Positions 42,726 through 51,242 are shown, numbered from the stretch's first letter. The stretch: DNA of 64,000 nt from JAHEFU01 sp020440645 (GCA_020440645.1 JAGRNR010000002.1:114550-178549), one strand, 5' to 3'. Notes: generated by a model not told the origin, from the letters alone. A program made the numbers and translations.

Positions 42726-43502
42726 ATGCACTTCGAGCGCTGCACGGTAACCGCCAACGAGGAATACGGCCCGGGACACTGGGTCATCTCACTGCGCTCC
42801 GGGCAGGACCTGTCCGGCATCCAGGCCGGTGAATTCCTCAACCTGCAGTGCGACCCGGAGGACAGCTGGTCGCTGCTGCGCCCCCTGTCAATCCTCGGCG
42901 TGGACCTCGCTGCCAACACGATGCTGGTCTACTACAAGCACCTCGGCCGCATGAGCCGCGCGCTGTCCAGCGTGCAAGCCGGAGAAGCACTCAACGTGCT
43001 GTTCCCGCTCGGCGGCCGCTTCCCGGTTGACATGTCGCACCGGCGCATCGCCCTGATCGGCGGTGGTGTCGGCCTGGCCCCGCTGCTGTTCCTCGCGAAG
43101 CAGCTCGAGGATAGCGGGATGGAAATCGATGCCTACTTCGGCGGAGCCTCGAAACCGGACCTCGTGCTGCGCATGCTCGAACCCTACAACTGCAACATGA
43201 TCCTGTCCACTGACGACGGCAGCCATGGCTACCGTGGCAACTGCGTGGACTGCTACTTTGACAGCGGCCGCAGCCACGATGCGATCTACACCTGCGGCCC
43301 GAACCCGATGATGAATGCGCTCAAGGCGCGGCTGGATGGCAGCGTGCCCTGCTGGGCCAGCCTTGAGGAATACATGGCCTGCGGTGTCGGTGCCTGCCTC
43401 GGTTGCGCCACGCATATTGACAACGCCGACAAGCGTGCCAACGAGACCGTCTGCAAGAAGGGCCCGGTGTTCGACCTCTCGAAGGTGGTGTTTCACCACT
43501 GA
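42726..43502 (+). CDS. pyrK: Dihydroorotate dehydrogenase electron-transfer subunit
   Basis: FAD and [2Fe-2S] subunit that passes electrons from class 1B dihydroorotate dehydrogenase (PyrD) to NAD+. The 258-residue protein has the flavin-binding LRPLSILGVDLAANTM, the NAD(P) region RRIALIGGGVGLAPLLFLAKQL and the C-terminal cluster cysteines in EEYMACGVGACLGCATH plus the later TVCKKGPVF (C-x4-C-x2-C...C). The PyrD partner is not in the window. TGATG overlap with tsaE downstream. Confidence 0.88.
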   Translation: MHFERCTVTANEEYGPGHWVISLRSGQDLSGIQAGEFLNLQCDPEDSWSLLRPLSILGVDLAANTMLVYYKHLGRMSRALSSVQAGEALNVLFPLGGRFPVDMSHRRIALIGGGVGLAPLLFLAKQLEDSGMEIDAYFGGASKPDLVLRMLEPYNCNMILSTDDGSHGYRGNCVDCYFDSGRSHDAIYTCGPNPMMNALKARLDGSVPCWASLEEYMACGVGACLGCATHIDNADKRANETVCKKGPVFDLSKVVFHH

Positions 43503-43963
43503 TGCTTGAGCTGGATACAGGCAGCGCGGAAGCGACACAGCGCCTGGCCGGCCGCATCGGTGAGCTGGTGGCCGGGCCGCTGCTGATCCTGCTCGTCGGC
43601 GACTACGGCACCGGCAAGACCACCTTTGTGCAGGGCCTGGCCCGCGGGCTTGGTTTCGAGGGCGTGGTGCGCAGCCCGAGCTACAACATCATGAAGAAGT
43701 ATGAGGGCGGCCGCCTGCCGCTGGTGCATGCTGACCTGTACCGCACCGGCAGCCAGGCGGACATCGAGGAGCTCGGCCTGATCGAGGAAACCGGCGAGGG
43801 CATCCTCGCGGTGGAGTGGCCGAAGACGGAACTGCCGCAGCAGCTGGGCATGCCCTGGCTGCGTATCGAATTCCGGCAGGGCAACGGAGATGCCGACCGC
43901 CGCACCCTGCTGTTGAGCTGGGAGAAAGAGGTTGAAACCGTGATCGGGGGGATGCTCGGATGA
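43502..43963 (+). CDS. tsaE: tRNA threonylcarbamoyladenosine biosynthesis ATPase TsaE
   Basis: P-loop ATPase of the TsaBDE complex that makes t6A37 in tRNA. The 153-residue protein has Walker A GDYGTGKTTFVQGLARGLG, the switch region SPSYNIMKKYEGGRLPLVHADLYR and EWPKTELPQQLG. It overlaps tsaB by 4 bases (ATGA), so the pair is coupled. The start overlaps the pyrK stop (TGATG). Confidence 0.94.
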   Translation: MLELDTGSAEATQRLAGRIGELVAGPLLILLVGDYGTGKTTFVQGLARGLGFEGVVRSPSYNIMKKYEGGRLPLVHADLYRTGSQADIEELGLIEETGEGILAVEWPKTELPQQLGMPWLRIEFRQGNGDADRRTLLLSWEKEVETVIGGMLG

Positions 43964-44583
43964 TCCTGTGTGTTGACAGTTCCGGCATCGGTGTGCAGTT
44001 CAGCATTGCTGAACCGGACGGGCATGAGCTGGCAACGGTGCTGGCCGCGCCGCGCAGTGAGCTGTCGCGTGACATGAGCGCGATGTTCGCCCAGGTGCTG
44101 GATGCCGCCGGGATGCAGGATGGCTCAGCCGTCAGGCGGATAGTGGCCGGGCAGGGGCCGGGCACATTCATCGGCACGCGCGTGGCACTCAGTTTTGCCA
44201 ACGGACTGGCAGCCGCCGGCGGGCTGCCGGTGGCATCGTTCGACAGCCTGGCCGCCCTGCGCCTGACGGCCGGTGACCCAAAGGCGATTGCCGTGCGCGA
44301 TGCACGCCGCGGGCAGTTCTACGTGAATGATGGCGGGGAGAGCCGCATCATCGATGAGGAGCAGCTCGTTGCCATCGTGGCGGAGGCTGCGTACATCGTC
44401 AGTGATGCCGTGCCGCCCGAGTTGCACCACGACCGTTCGCTGGCACATATGCAGGACCTGCTGGCCTTCTGCTCGGGTCGGCTGGGCTGGCTCGAGCGCA
44501 CCGCGCCGAAGGCCATGATCGCCACAGCCGAGCCCTGCGCGGAGGGCTATGCCGAGCCGGTCTACCTGCGAGACTACCTCTGA
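43960..44583 (+). CDS. tsaB: tRNA threonylcarbamoyladenosine biosynthesis protein TsaB
   Basis: ASKHA-fold partner of TsaD in t6A synthesis. The 207-residue protein starts ILCVDSSGIGVQFSI and carries IVAGQGPGTFIGTRVALSFANGLA, the TsaB hallmark (GPGSFTGLRIG-like). The C-terminal half is divergent. Coupled to tsaE. TsaD and TsaC are not in the window. Confidence 0.9.
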   Translation: MILCVDSSGIGVQFSIAEPDGHELATVLAAPRSELSRDMSAMFAQVLDAAGMQDGSAVRRIVAGQGPGTFIGTRVALSFANGLAAAGGLPVASFDSLAALRLTAGDPKAIAVRDARRGQFYVNDGGESRIIDEEQLVAIVAEAAYIVSDAVPPELHHDRSLAHMQDLLAFCSGRLGWLERTAPKAMIATAEPCAEGYAEPVYLRDYL

Positions 44584-44616
44584 TTGCACACTGATTCACC
44601 ACATCGCGGCGGGCAG

Positions 44617-44622
44617 TAGAAT
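44617..44622 (+). promoter_or_regulatory. Leaderless -10 element of pyrF
   Basis: TAGAAT ends exactly 6 nt before the pyrF ATG at 44629, with no ribosome-binding site. Confidence 0.6.
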
Positions 44623-44628
44623 TAACAC

Positions 44629-45552
44629 ATGGCTGCTCTCAACTTCGCTGACAGACTGAGTGAGCGGATCCGCTCAAACAACTCACGCGTGGTGGTGGGC
44701 CTCGATCCCAATCCGGCCAAGTTCCCCGTTGAACTGAAGCAGGCCTGGGACCAGGCATCGGACGGGGCAGCCCGCGCTGAAGTGGTACGTGAGTTCTGCG
44801 ATACAGTGATCCGCGCCAGCCAGTCCGTGGCCTGCGCCTTCAAGCCGCAGATCGCCTTCTTTGAGCAGTTCGGCAGTGCCGGCATCGCCGTACTGGAGGA
44901 ACTGCTGAGGGCCAACCCCGACAGCATCTTCATCATGGACTGCAAACGCGGTGACATCGGTTCCACCGTTGAAGCCTATGCAAAGGCCTACTTCGAGCTG
45001 CCCGGTGAGCCGGCTGCCCCAATGTCCTGTGCCGCGGTGACGCACAACCCCTACCTCGGGCTGGACAGTGTGCTGCCGTACTTCCCCTACCTCGCCGAGG
45101 ACCGCGGGATGTTCATCCTCTGCAAGACCTCCAACCCAAGTGCGCTGGACTTCCAGGACAGGCTGGTGGATGACCGTTCGTTGTACCTGATCGTCGCCGA
45201 GCAGATCGAGCTGTGGGGTGAGCAGTTCATCGGCGAATGCGGCTTCAGCTCATTGGGTCTCGTGGCCGGTGCGACGCATCCCTATGACGGTGAGGCGATC
45301 CGCAATGCTGCGCCGCATGCGCTGTTCCTCGTGCCGGGCATCGGCACCCAGGGCGGCAAGGTGGATGATGTGCGGGCCTTCACGGATGAGAATGGCAACG
45401 GCGCGGTGTTCAACTTCAGCCGCAGCGTGATCTACCCGCAGCTGCACGGCCCCTTTGCCGAGGACCAGGGCGGCAGTGGTGATTTCGCAAGCATGGTCAA
45501 GCAGGCCGCCGACTTCTACCGCGAGGCGCTCAACTCCTCACTGGGTTTCTAG
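44629..45552 (+). CDS. pyrF: Orotidine 5'-phosphate decarboxylase, class 2
   Basis: Decarboxylates OMP to UMP. The 307-residue protein is of the longer class 2 type. It has VVVGLDPNPAKFP, CAFKPQIAFFEQFGSAGIAVLEEL, the catalytic FIMDCKRGDIGSTVEAYAKAYF, NPYLGLDSVLPYF and LVPGIGTQGGKVDD. It ends at a hairpin that separates it from the convergent Ig-like gene. Confidence 0.94.
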   Translation: MAALNFADRLSERIRSNNSRVVVGLDPNPAKFPVELKQAWDQASDGAARAEVVREFCDTVIRASQSVACAFKPQIAFFEQFGSAGIAVLEELLRANPDSIFIMDCKRGDIGSTVEAYAKAYFELPGEPAAPMSCAAVTHNPYLGLDSVLPYFPYLAEDRGMFILCKTSNPSALDFQDRLVDDRSLYLIVAEQIELWGEQFIGECGFSSLGLVAGATHPYDGEAIRNAAPHALFLVPGIGTQGGKVDDVRAFTDENGNGAVFNFSRSVIYPQLHGPFAEDQGGSGDFASMVKQAADFYREALNSSLGF

Positions 45553-45577
45553 GCAAACAAAGCTTCAATCTCCGAGG

Positions 45578-45622
45578 ATGCATCATTGTGCATGTGCGCG
45601 CGGAATCGCACGAATGATGCAT
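45578..45622. terminator. Large hairpin between convergent genes, possible bidirectional terminator
   Basis: ATGCATCATT / AATGATGCAT (10 bp) enclose a second stem GTGCG / CGCAC. It lies 26 nt after pyrF and 47 nt from the end of the convergent 45669 gene. No T-run follows on either side, so it may be only a structural element. Confidence 0.5.
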
Positions 45623-45668
45623 TGCAGGAGTGGGAAACTACAGACCGGATCAGGGGCTAGGAACTGTT

Positions 45669-46793
45669 TTACAGGCCGAGCAGGCTGCCGGCCTTGTCCA
45701 GGCCACTGGAGACATAGGCGCGGATCTTGACCGGGCCGGTGAAGGTGCCGGCGTAGTAGCTCAGCTGCACCTGGCCGCTGGCATCGGTGACCGGGTCGAT
45801 CACCTGGATCTGGCCGTTCTGCTCATCGAGGAATTCCACGCGGATCTCCACGCCGCTGAGCGGCAGGCCATAGAGGTCTGTGACCTCGGCCACCAGGTTC
45901 AGCTCGGACACGCCGTCCGCCGGGACCACAGCACCCTTGCGGGCAAGGCCGGCGCTGAACTGGTTGTTGTAGAACAGCTCGATGTGCGCCCCGGTGCTCT
46001 TGACCAGGGTGAAGTTGAAGCTCTCGGTCAGGCCCGTGCTGGGCTCAATCAGGGCCACGCTCAGCACGCCGGGCTGGCGGCCGCTCATCACGTCCACACT
46101 GAAGTTGCCCTGCGCATCAGTGGCCTTCTGTTCGATGATCAGCTGGCCCTCGCCGGCCTGGATCACGGGCAGCAGGGGCACACCCGGGGCCGGGCTGCCA
46201 TCAGCATGGGTCAGGCGCGCGCTTAGGGTGGAGATGCTGCTGCCATCCGCGGCCAGCTGGTCAGGGAAGGCGTTCATCTGCAGGCGGTAGTAATTCGCCG
46301 CGCTGGACTGGCGGTCCAGGTAGAGCTGGTACTCCTCAGGCGTGACCAGCTGCAGGTTCAGGTAAGTCACGGGGGCGATCGGTATCTCAATCTCGCTGCT
46401 CAGCTCGCGCTGGGCGACGTGGAAGCTGATCTTGGCGGAGGTCGGCAGCATCCCGCTGCGGTAGTCGAAGCTGGCCAGGCCGGCCTCATCGGTGACAGCC
46501 GTGGTGGAGGCGAGGAAGCCGCCGCCGTCGGTCACACGGGCCTCGACGGTCTCACCGGCCAGCGGCTTGCCGTCATTGACCAGCATCACCTGGATCTCGC
46601 TTTCGCTGCGGCCGTCGTTGGGGAGTGCTTCGGGATAGGCGTGGGTGAGGATCGCGGTGCCCTCAACCTGCTCGTGGTTCGGGAAGAAGATGTTGCCGAT
46701 CAGGGCCAGGTCGAAAAGAGCAGAAGCCGGCGCCACCATGACCAGCATGATGACTGCTGCAATTCCTGCTGTCTTCCACCCTGTCGTTTTCAT
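45669..46793 (-). CDS. Exported protein with three invasin-type bacterial Ig-like (Big_1) domains
   Basis: A 374-residue exported protein (signal peptide through about MVAPASA25). Three beta-sandwich repeats carry the Big_1 wording: PNDGRSESEIQVMLVNDGKPLAGETVEARV, AADGSSISTLSARLTHADGSPAPGVPLLPV and PADGVSELNLVAEVTDLYGLPLSGVEIRV, each ending in a G.A.F.Y/V strand (GLASFDYRSG, GNFSVDVMSG, GQVQLSYYAG). No catalytic domain or cell-wall anchor is visible. Probably a surface or periplasmic structural/adhesive protein. Start context GCGAGAT is a weak ribosome-binding site. Confidence 0.78.
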   Translation of the reverse strand: MKTTGWKTAGIAAVIMLVMVAPASALFDLALIGNIFFPNHEQVEGTAILTHAYPEALPNDGRSESEIQVMLVNDGKPLAGETVEARVTDGGGFLASTTAVTDEAGLASFDYRSGMLPTSAKISFHVAQRELSSEIEIPIAPVTYLNLQLVTPEEYQLYLDRQSSAANYYRLQMNAFPDQLAADGSSISTLSARLTHADGSPAPGVPLLPVIQAGEGQLIIEQKATDAQGNFSVDVMSGRQPGVLSVALIEPSTGLTESFNFTLVKSTGAHIELFYNNQFSAGLARKGAVVPADGVSELNLVAEVTDLYGLPLSGVEIRVEFLDEQNGQIQVIDPVTDASGQVQLSYYAGTFTGPVKIRAYVSSGLDKAGSLLGL

Positions 46794-46987
46794 ATCTCGC
46801 TAACCTACACTAACTTATTCGCCGGTGGGACTCTCTGATTTTAAACCCTTTATAACTATAGATACCTCATTTCCCGGAAAAATTCCGGCGGGCATGGCAT
46901 TCCACATCGAATCTCCACAAATGAGAGTGATAGGCATTTCGCATACACGCGCGTGATAAGCTTCAGGCTGATCTCCCGGAGTCAGTC

Positions 46988-47443
46988 ATGGAAGCCTATT
47001 CCGCCGTCAAACTGCTGCATATCACCTGTGCGCTGCTAAGCATCAGCGGCTTCATCTACCGCTTCGTGCTGCTCAAGCACCGGGTGGACCTGAAGGCCAA
47101 GTTCACCACGAAGGTGCTGCCGCACATCATTGACACGGTGCTTTTGGGCAGTGCGGTCGGGCTGATCATCATGGGGCCCTTTGACCTGCTGAGCGAGCAC
47201 TGGCTGCTGGCGAAGATCGTGCTTTTGGTGGCTTACATCGGCTTCGGCATGAAGGCGCTCAAGCCCAAGATTGACGACGAAGTACGGCGCAAGGCCTTCA
47301 ACGCCGCCTGCATCTGCATCTTCCTGATCCTCTGCTTCGCATTCGAGCACCTTTTCCGTGTCAACAAGGGCGACCTGCTGTCCAACGGGGCGCAGAAGGC
47401 CACGGTGGTCGAGGAATACGACCACAGCCAGGGCAAGGAGTAG
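46988..47443 (+). CDS. SirB2-family integral membrane protein
   Basis: A 151-residue protein with four hydrophobic helices. VKLLHITCALLSISGFIYRF and the paired LPHIIDTVLLGSAVGLIIM match the SirB2/invasion-expression-up-regulator family. A charged C-terminal tail follows. Its role is unknown in the family, despite the name. A modest CCGGAG site precedes the ATG. It is convergent with the kynureninase-like gene, 5 bases apart. Confidence 0.72.
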   Translation: MEAYSAVKLLHITCALLSISGFIYRFVLLKHRVDLKAKFTTKVLPHIIDTVLLGSAVGLIIMGPFDLLSEHWLLAKIVLLVAYIGFGMKALKPKIDDEVRRKAFNAACICIFLILCFAFEHLFRVNKGDLLSNGAQKATVVEEYDHSQGKE

Positions 47444-47448
47444 GGGAC

Positions 47449-48606
47449 TCAGCCGTCTGCGAGCAGTTCGCAGACCCGCTGGACTTCATCCTCAGTGTTG
47501 TATATATGCGGCGAGAGCCGCATGCCGAAGCGCGGACGATTGTCATGCTGCACACCGGCCTGCTGCAGCTTCGCTGACATCGCCTCATGATTGCGCAGGC
47601 TGATGGCGATCGTGCCGCCCTCCACATCCGCGCCCTGCGGCGTGTTGACAACATGCCCGTTGGCGAGCGCAGCATCGCGCAACATGCCCTTCAGGGCAAG
47701 GTTATGGCTGCGGATTGCATCCATCCCGATGGCCTGCGTGCAGCGGATTGCAGCACTGGCGATCATCGCCGGTTGTGGCACCGGCGTGCCGCCCATGAAA
47801 CGCCATGCATTGCTGTTGTAGCGGAAGTCGTGGATGTCCATCTCAAACGGGTTCTCGTGGCTCCACCAGCCGACGTCCACGGGCTGGCACTGCTGGAGCA
47901 TCTCGTCCGAGGCCCAAAGGAAGCTTGCACCCTGGCCACCGCAGAGCCACTTAACGCTGCAGCCAAGCACAAAGTCAGCATCCCACGAAGTGATGTCAAT
48001 CGGCACCACGCCGACAGACTGCGCAATGTCAACCACGGAAATGATGCCGCGCTCGCGGCAGATCCGGCAGATTTCGGCAACGGGGTTCAGGTAGCTGTTG
48101 TTGCTGCAGGAATGCATGATCAGCGCCAGCTTCACATCGCTTGTGAGTGCGGCTTCCCAGCGCTCAAGGCTGGTCACGCCGTCCTCGTCAGAGAGGAAAC
48201 GCGGCTGCCAGCCGAGGTGATGGGCCACCTGCTGGGCGGCATAGCTCATTGAGGGAAAGTCCATTTCGCTGAGCAGCACCACGCTGCGGCCGTTGCCGGG
48301 CAGGGCCGGCATCAGCTTGCATAGTCCGCTCGACAGATTGGCCTGCATGCAGTAGTTGCTGGCATTGCCACCGAGTAGGCCGCTGAGCGCCTTGTGGAAA
48401 CCGTCGATCTCGCGCAGCCACAAAGGCCAGGAGTTGCAGCCGCCCTCGGCCCAGTGCCCGATGAACAGGCGGCTGGCGCGGCGCGCCCGTTCGGACAGGC
48501 AGCCGACGGCGTGATTCAGCAGGTAGGTACCTGCCGGCACGTCGAACACTTCGTTGCCAACGTGACGCTTGTGCGTGGTTGGGGTGATTGTCTGTTCCTC
48601 ACTCAC
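47449..48606 (-). CDS. kynU: Kynureninase-like class V PLP enzyme
   Basis: Kynureninase hydrolyses kynurenine to anthranilate and alanine. The 385-residue protein aligns by eye with bacterial KynU: FDVPAGTYLLNHAVG (FxLPxGxIYLDGNSLG), HWAEGGCNSW, FVLGCSVKWLCGGQGASFLW with PLP Lys219, VDVGWWSH then FEMD (GWWGH...FxM) and FMGGTPVPQPAMIASA. Related isopenicillin-N-epimerase-like enzymes cannot be excluded. The nearby dioxygenase-family gene supports a kynurenine role. The start is GTG, 6 nt after TATAAT. The 5' end is duplicated at 49275-49361. Confidence 0.62.
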   Translation of the reverse strand: MSEEQTITPTTHKRHVGNEVFDVPAGTYLLNHAVGCLSERARRASRLFIGHWAEGGCNSWPLWLREIDGFHKALSGLLGGNASNYCMQANLSSGLCKLMPALPGNGRSVVLLSEMDFPSMSYAAQQVAHHLGWQPRFLSDEDGVTSLERWEAALTSDVKLALIMHSCSNNSYLNPVAEICRICRERGIISVVDIAQSVGVVPIDITSWDADFVLGCSVKWLCGGQGASFLWASDEMLQQCQPVDVGWWSHENPFEMDIHDFRYNSNAWRFMGGTPVPQPAMIASAAIRCTQAIGMDAIRSHNLALKGMLRDAALANGHVVNTPQGADVEGGTIAISLRNHEAMSAKLQQAGVQHDNRPRFGMRLSPHIYNTEDEVQRVCELLADG

Positions 48607-48612
48607 AGGGCG

Positions 48613-48618
48613 ATTATA
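48613..48618 (-). promoter_or_regulatory. Leaderless -10 element of the kynureninase-like gene
   Basis: Minus-strand TATAAT, then CGCCCT (6 nt), then the GTG start at 48606. An almost identical TATAAT-CGCCTT-GTG lies at the duplicated copy (49356-49361). Confidence 0.6.
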
Positions 48619-48832
48619 GGGGAGGGGAGGGAGCGCGAGCTGTCAGCTCGCTAAGGGAACAGAGACCGGGGATCAGTTGGATATGGGAGGCCCGCCAAAG
48701 GCGGGATTGCAGTGAGGAGCTGGGTGAAGCAGCGTCTGCGGTACCAATGGGGGTCAAGCTTGCGACAGAGGATGACTACTTCTTAATGGTTCACAGCTCA
48801 CCAGTCGCGAATGATTACCTAGTATTTTGAAC

Positions 48833-49246
48833 TCAAGAATCAACCCTCATTTCCATTTCAGTAATCAGGCTGTGAAGCCATTCCCATAGGGTTTTGAAAT
48901 TTCTGTCTACTAAATCACACTCACGTGCCATTTGCGCACCGATTCGGCATACCGAAGTAAAGTCAGGCCATTGCCATGCAATCAGGTCTTCTTCAGACTC
49001 TGCAAATGGGATAAATCGGCTGCTGGGGTGGAGGTGAATAAGTTTCCTTGTATAACTTGGAATTTCTTCGGGCTCAAGAATTCTCCAGTCCAGAACCTCT
49101 AGATAGTCACTATCAATCATGTATTGGTATGGGGCAGGGAGTTTGCCATCTGAAACAAGTTTCTCTAAGATAGAAAGGAATTCCGCTCCATTCAAATTTG
49201 ATTCATCTTTCAATTCAATCCTCCAGACTTTATTTTTCGATTCCAA
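48833..49246 (-). CDS. AT-rich hypothetical protein in an insertion
   Basis: A 137-residue acidic cytoplasmic protein I do not recognise. It has many Trp and Glu residues (VWRIELKDES, LDWRILEPEEIPSYTR, DLIAWQWPDFTSVC) and no signal peptide or membrane segment. FIPFAESEEDLIAWQW is faintly like the SUKH/Imm immunity proteins, but this is not enough for a call. Base composition is clearly lower in GC than the flanking genes, so it was probably acquired. It lies between the intact kynureninase-like gene and a duplicate of that gene's 5' end. No toxin gene is next to it. Confidence 0.6.
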   Translation of the reverse strand: MESKNKVWRIELKDESNLNGAEFLSILEKLVSDGKLPAPYQYMIDSDYLEVLDWRILEPEEIPSYTRKLIHLHPSSRFIPFAESEEDLIAWQWPDFTSVCRIGAQMARECDLVDRNFKTLWEWLHSLITEMEMRVDS

Positions 49247-49274
49247 GAATCAATTAGAACTGAAGTAATCTGTG

Positions 49275-49361
49275 CGCCGGCACGTCGAACTCTTCGTTGC
49301 CAACATGGCGCTTATGCGTGGCTGGGGAGATGGTCTGTTCTTTACTCACAAGGCGATTATA
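49275..49361 (-). pseudogene. Duplicated 5' end of the kynureninase-like gene
   Basis: Read on the minus strand it gives a TATAAT box, a 6-nt gap, GTG and 25 codons (VSKEQTISPATHKRHVGNEE, then FDVPA). This matches the start of the intact gene (MSEEQTITPTTHKRHVGNEV) with about 11 mismatches in 88 nt by hand alignment. Homology stops at the GCCGGCAC boundary. It is a truncated copy and encodes nothing functional on its own. Confidence 0.8.
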
Positions 49362-49392
49362 GGGTGTGTATCTCTCAGAGCTACAGGGCCCT

Positions 49393-49562
49393 GTTGCTCT
49401 AAGAGCAACACATCGTCCGGCTTGCGCCGCAGATCCGATGGAGGCCAGGCAGTTTGCCTGGCAGACGCCAAGCTAACAGCTTGGCCTCCGATTGAACAGC
49501 TTCGCAGTGCCTCCAATGGTGCAGCTTCGCAGCACCTCCACTACCGCTGAAGCTGGTAGCTC
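49393..49562 (-). repeat. GGAGG-spaced hairpin array downstream of tnaA
   Basis: Successive hairpins GTTGC/GCAAC (49393-49409), CCAGGCA/TGCCTGG (49444-49460), GCCAAGCT/AGCTTGGC (49467-49485), GGTGC/GCACC (49518-49536) and CTACC/GGTAG (49540-49558), mostly separated by CCTCC (GGAGG on the minus strand). It begins at the tnaA stop and would be in the 3' end of its transcript. Confidence 0.65.
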
Positions 49563-50951
49563 CTATATCAGCTCGAACTCGCTGGTGAAGTGGCGCAGCA
49601 CCGGGGTTTCCTTCACGAAGCGCACGCCGCGGATGCTCTGGTGGTCAGCCTTCATGCGGATCAGCGTATTGGCAACGAACTCCAGTTGCGTATAGCTGTA
49701 GGTGCGGTGCGGGATTGCCAGGCGCACGAGGTCAAGGCCCTCGAAGCGGTCCTCTTTCGTCACCGCATCGCGGCCGCGCAGCACGCTGCCGATTTCCACC
49801 GAGCGCACACCGCCCTCGAGGTAGAGCGCGAGGCTGAGCGCCTGGGCTGGAAACTGCTCACGCGGCAGGTGCGGGCAGAACTGCGCTGCATCCACATACA
49901 CCGCATGCCCGCCAGGAGGCCAGGTCACGCTGATGCCGGCCTCGCGCAGCAGCACCGAGAGGTGTGCCACCTGGCCGGTGCGGTAGGCGAGGTAGTCCGG
50001 GCTGCAGCATTCCTGCAGGCCCTGGGCCAGCGCATCCATGTCACGCCCGCTCATCCCGCCGTAGGTGGAGAAGCCGTCGAACAGGATCTCGTACATCCTG
50101 AGCTGCTCGTACAGCTCATGGCTGCGCACGGCGATGAAGCCGCCCATGTTGACAAGCCCGTCCTTCTTGGCGCTCATCCACATGCCGTCGGCCTGGGCCA
50201 TGATCTCTCGCAGGATCGCGCCGATGCTCCAGTTGGAGAAGCCCTGATCACGCTGCTGGATGAACCATGCGTTCTCGATCACGCGTGCGCTGTCAACCAG
50301 GAAGGGCTTCTCAAACTGGCGGCAGATCTCGCCGACGCGCTTGACGTTCTCCAGGCTGGCGGGCTGGCCGCCACCGCTGTTGCAGGTCAGCGTCATGCAG
50401 ACGAGCGGGATCCTGTCGCCATGCTCGCGCAGGTAGTTTTCCAGTTTCGCGGTGTCCATGTTGCCCTTGAAGGGGTGGTCCGACTGCAGGTCGTAGATCC
50501 TGTCGTGCACCAGGTTGACATCGATCGCCTGCTGGTACTGCACGTGTGCTGCGGTGGTGTCGAAGTGGATGTTGTTGGGCACGTGGTCGCCGGGCTTGAG
50601 GAAGTGCGTCATCAGCACGAGCTCGGCTGAGCGTCCCTGGTGCGTTGGCAGCACATGCTCAAAGCCGAAGATCTCCTCGATGGAGTTGCGCAGGCGCCTG
50701 AAGCTCAGGCTGCCGGCGTAGGCCTCGTCGCCACGCATCAATGCGGCCCACTGATTGTGGCTCATCGCGCCGGTGCCGCTGTCGGTCAGCAGGTCGATGA
50801 ACACGTCGTCACTGGCGAGGTTGAACAGGTTGTACTTCGCCGTCTCCAGGCGGCGGCGGCGTTCCTGCGCGCTGATCTGGCGGATCGGAACGACGCTCTT
50901 GACGTAGAAGGGTTCGGGCTGCAGGTAGTCCCATGCGTTGTCATTTGTCAT
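49563..50951 (-). CDS. tnaA: Tryptophanase (tryptophan indole-lyase)
   Basis: PLP beta-eliminating lyase that splits tryptophan into indole, pyruvate and ammonia. The start is ATG 50951, after GAGGAAA; the longer frame to 51041 runs through a REP element. The 462-residue protein has THQGRSAE near 103-110, NNIHFDTTAAH, LTCNSGGGQPAS, FLVDSARVIENA, the PLP lysine in SAKKDGLVNMGG (Lys263), AYRTGQVAHL and PPGGHAVYVDA. The end VLRHFTSEFELI keeps the His equivalent to E. coli TnaA His463; tyrosine phenol-lyases have Phe there, which favours tryptophanase. No tnaC-like leader peptide was found. Confidence 0.85.
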   Translation of the reverse strand: MTNDNAWDYLQPEPFYVKSVVPIRQISAQERRRRLETAKYNLFNLASDDVFIDLLTDSGTGAMSHNQWAALMRGDEAYAGSLSFRRLRNSIEEIFGFEHVLPTHQGRSAELVLMTHFLKPGDHVPNNIHFDTTAAHVQYQQAIDVNLVHDRIYDLQSDHPFKGNMDTAKLENYLREHGDRIPLVCMTLTCNSGGGQPASLENVKRVGEICRQFEKPFLVDSARVIENAWFIQQRDQGFSNWSIGAILREIMAQADGMWMSAKKDGLVNMGGFIAVRSHELYEQLRMYEILFDGFSTYGGMSGRDMDALAQGLQECCSPDYLAYRTGQVAHLSVLLREAGISVTWPPGGHAVYVDAAQFCPHLPREQFPAQALSLALYLEGGVRSVEIGSVLRGRDAVTKEDRFEGLDLVRLAIPHRTYSYTQLEFVANTLIRMKADHQSIRGVRFVKETPVLRHFTSEFELI

Positions 50952-50993
50952 TTCAATTTCCTCAGATATGACATCGGTGTGATGTCCGGAATT

Positions 50994-51053
50994 TGACGTA
51001 GGGACGGGGTAATACCCCGTCCCGGGAGGCGGTATTTCCACCTCCCTACTTCA
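50994..51053. repeat. REP double-hairpin element (copy A)
   Basis: Two palindromes back to back: GGGACGGGGTA/TACCCCGTCCC (perfect) and GGGAGGCGGTA / TTTCCACCTCCC (imperfect), flanked by TGACGTA and CTACTTCA. It is in the opposite orientation to the copies at 52652 and later and lies in the tnaA 5' leader region, about 45 nt before the start. Confidence 0.8.
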
Positions 51054-51081
51054 ATGCTTGGTTGTCAAACTTAAAGAGAGC

Positions 51082-51242
51082 CTGCGCAGCTTCGGTTTCA
51101 CCTTCGCAACGCGGCTCCGTTGCCAGGCAAACTGCCTGGCCTCCTTAGCCCGACTTGCATCGGACCTCCGAGCCGAGCTCGCGCTCGACCTCCGCGCCTG
51201 GCTTGCGCCAGACCTCCGTCTGCCGCTAAAGCGGGTAGCTCC
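51082..51242 (-). repeat. GGAGG-spaced tetraloop hairpin array downstream of the dioxygenase gene
   Basis: On the minus strand, starting at the stop codon of the dioxygenase-family gene: CCGCT/AGCGG, then GGAGGT-CTGGC-GCAA-GCCAG, GGAGGT-CGAGC-GCGA-GCTCG, GGAGGT-CCGAT-GCAA-GTCGG and GGAGG-CCAGGCA-GTT-TGCCTGG. The three middle loops fit GNRA. The outer module GCGCAGCTTCGG also occurs, inverted, at 41401-41436. Confidence 0.72.

Larger units (their letters stand above)
49247..49562. other. 316-nt gap: kynureninase-like gene remnant plus hairpin array
   Basis: From left to right: a remnant of the kynureninase-like 5' end (49275-49361), then a hairpin array (49393-49562) running up to the tnaA stop codon. 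No intact gene. Confidence 0.75.

Noticed and set aside
50952..51041. In-frame 30-codon extension of tnaA considered as a tnaC-like leader
   Set aside because: It runs through the REP element, is in frame with tnaA without a stop, and lacks the critical Trp and Pro of TnaC.
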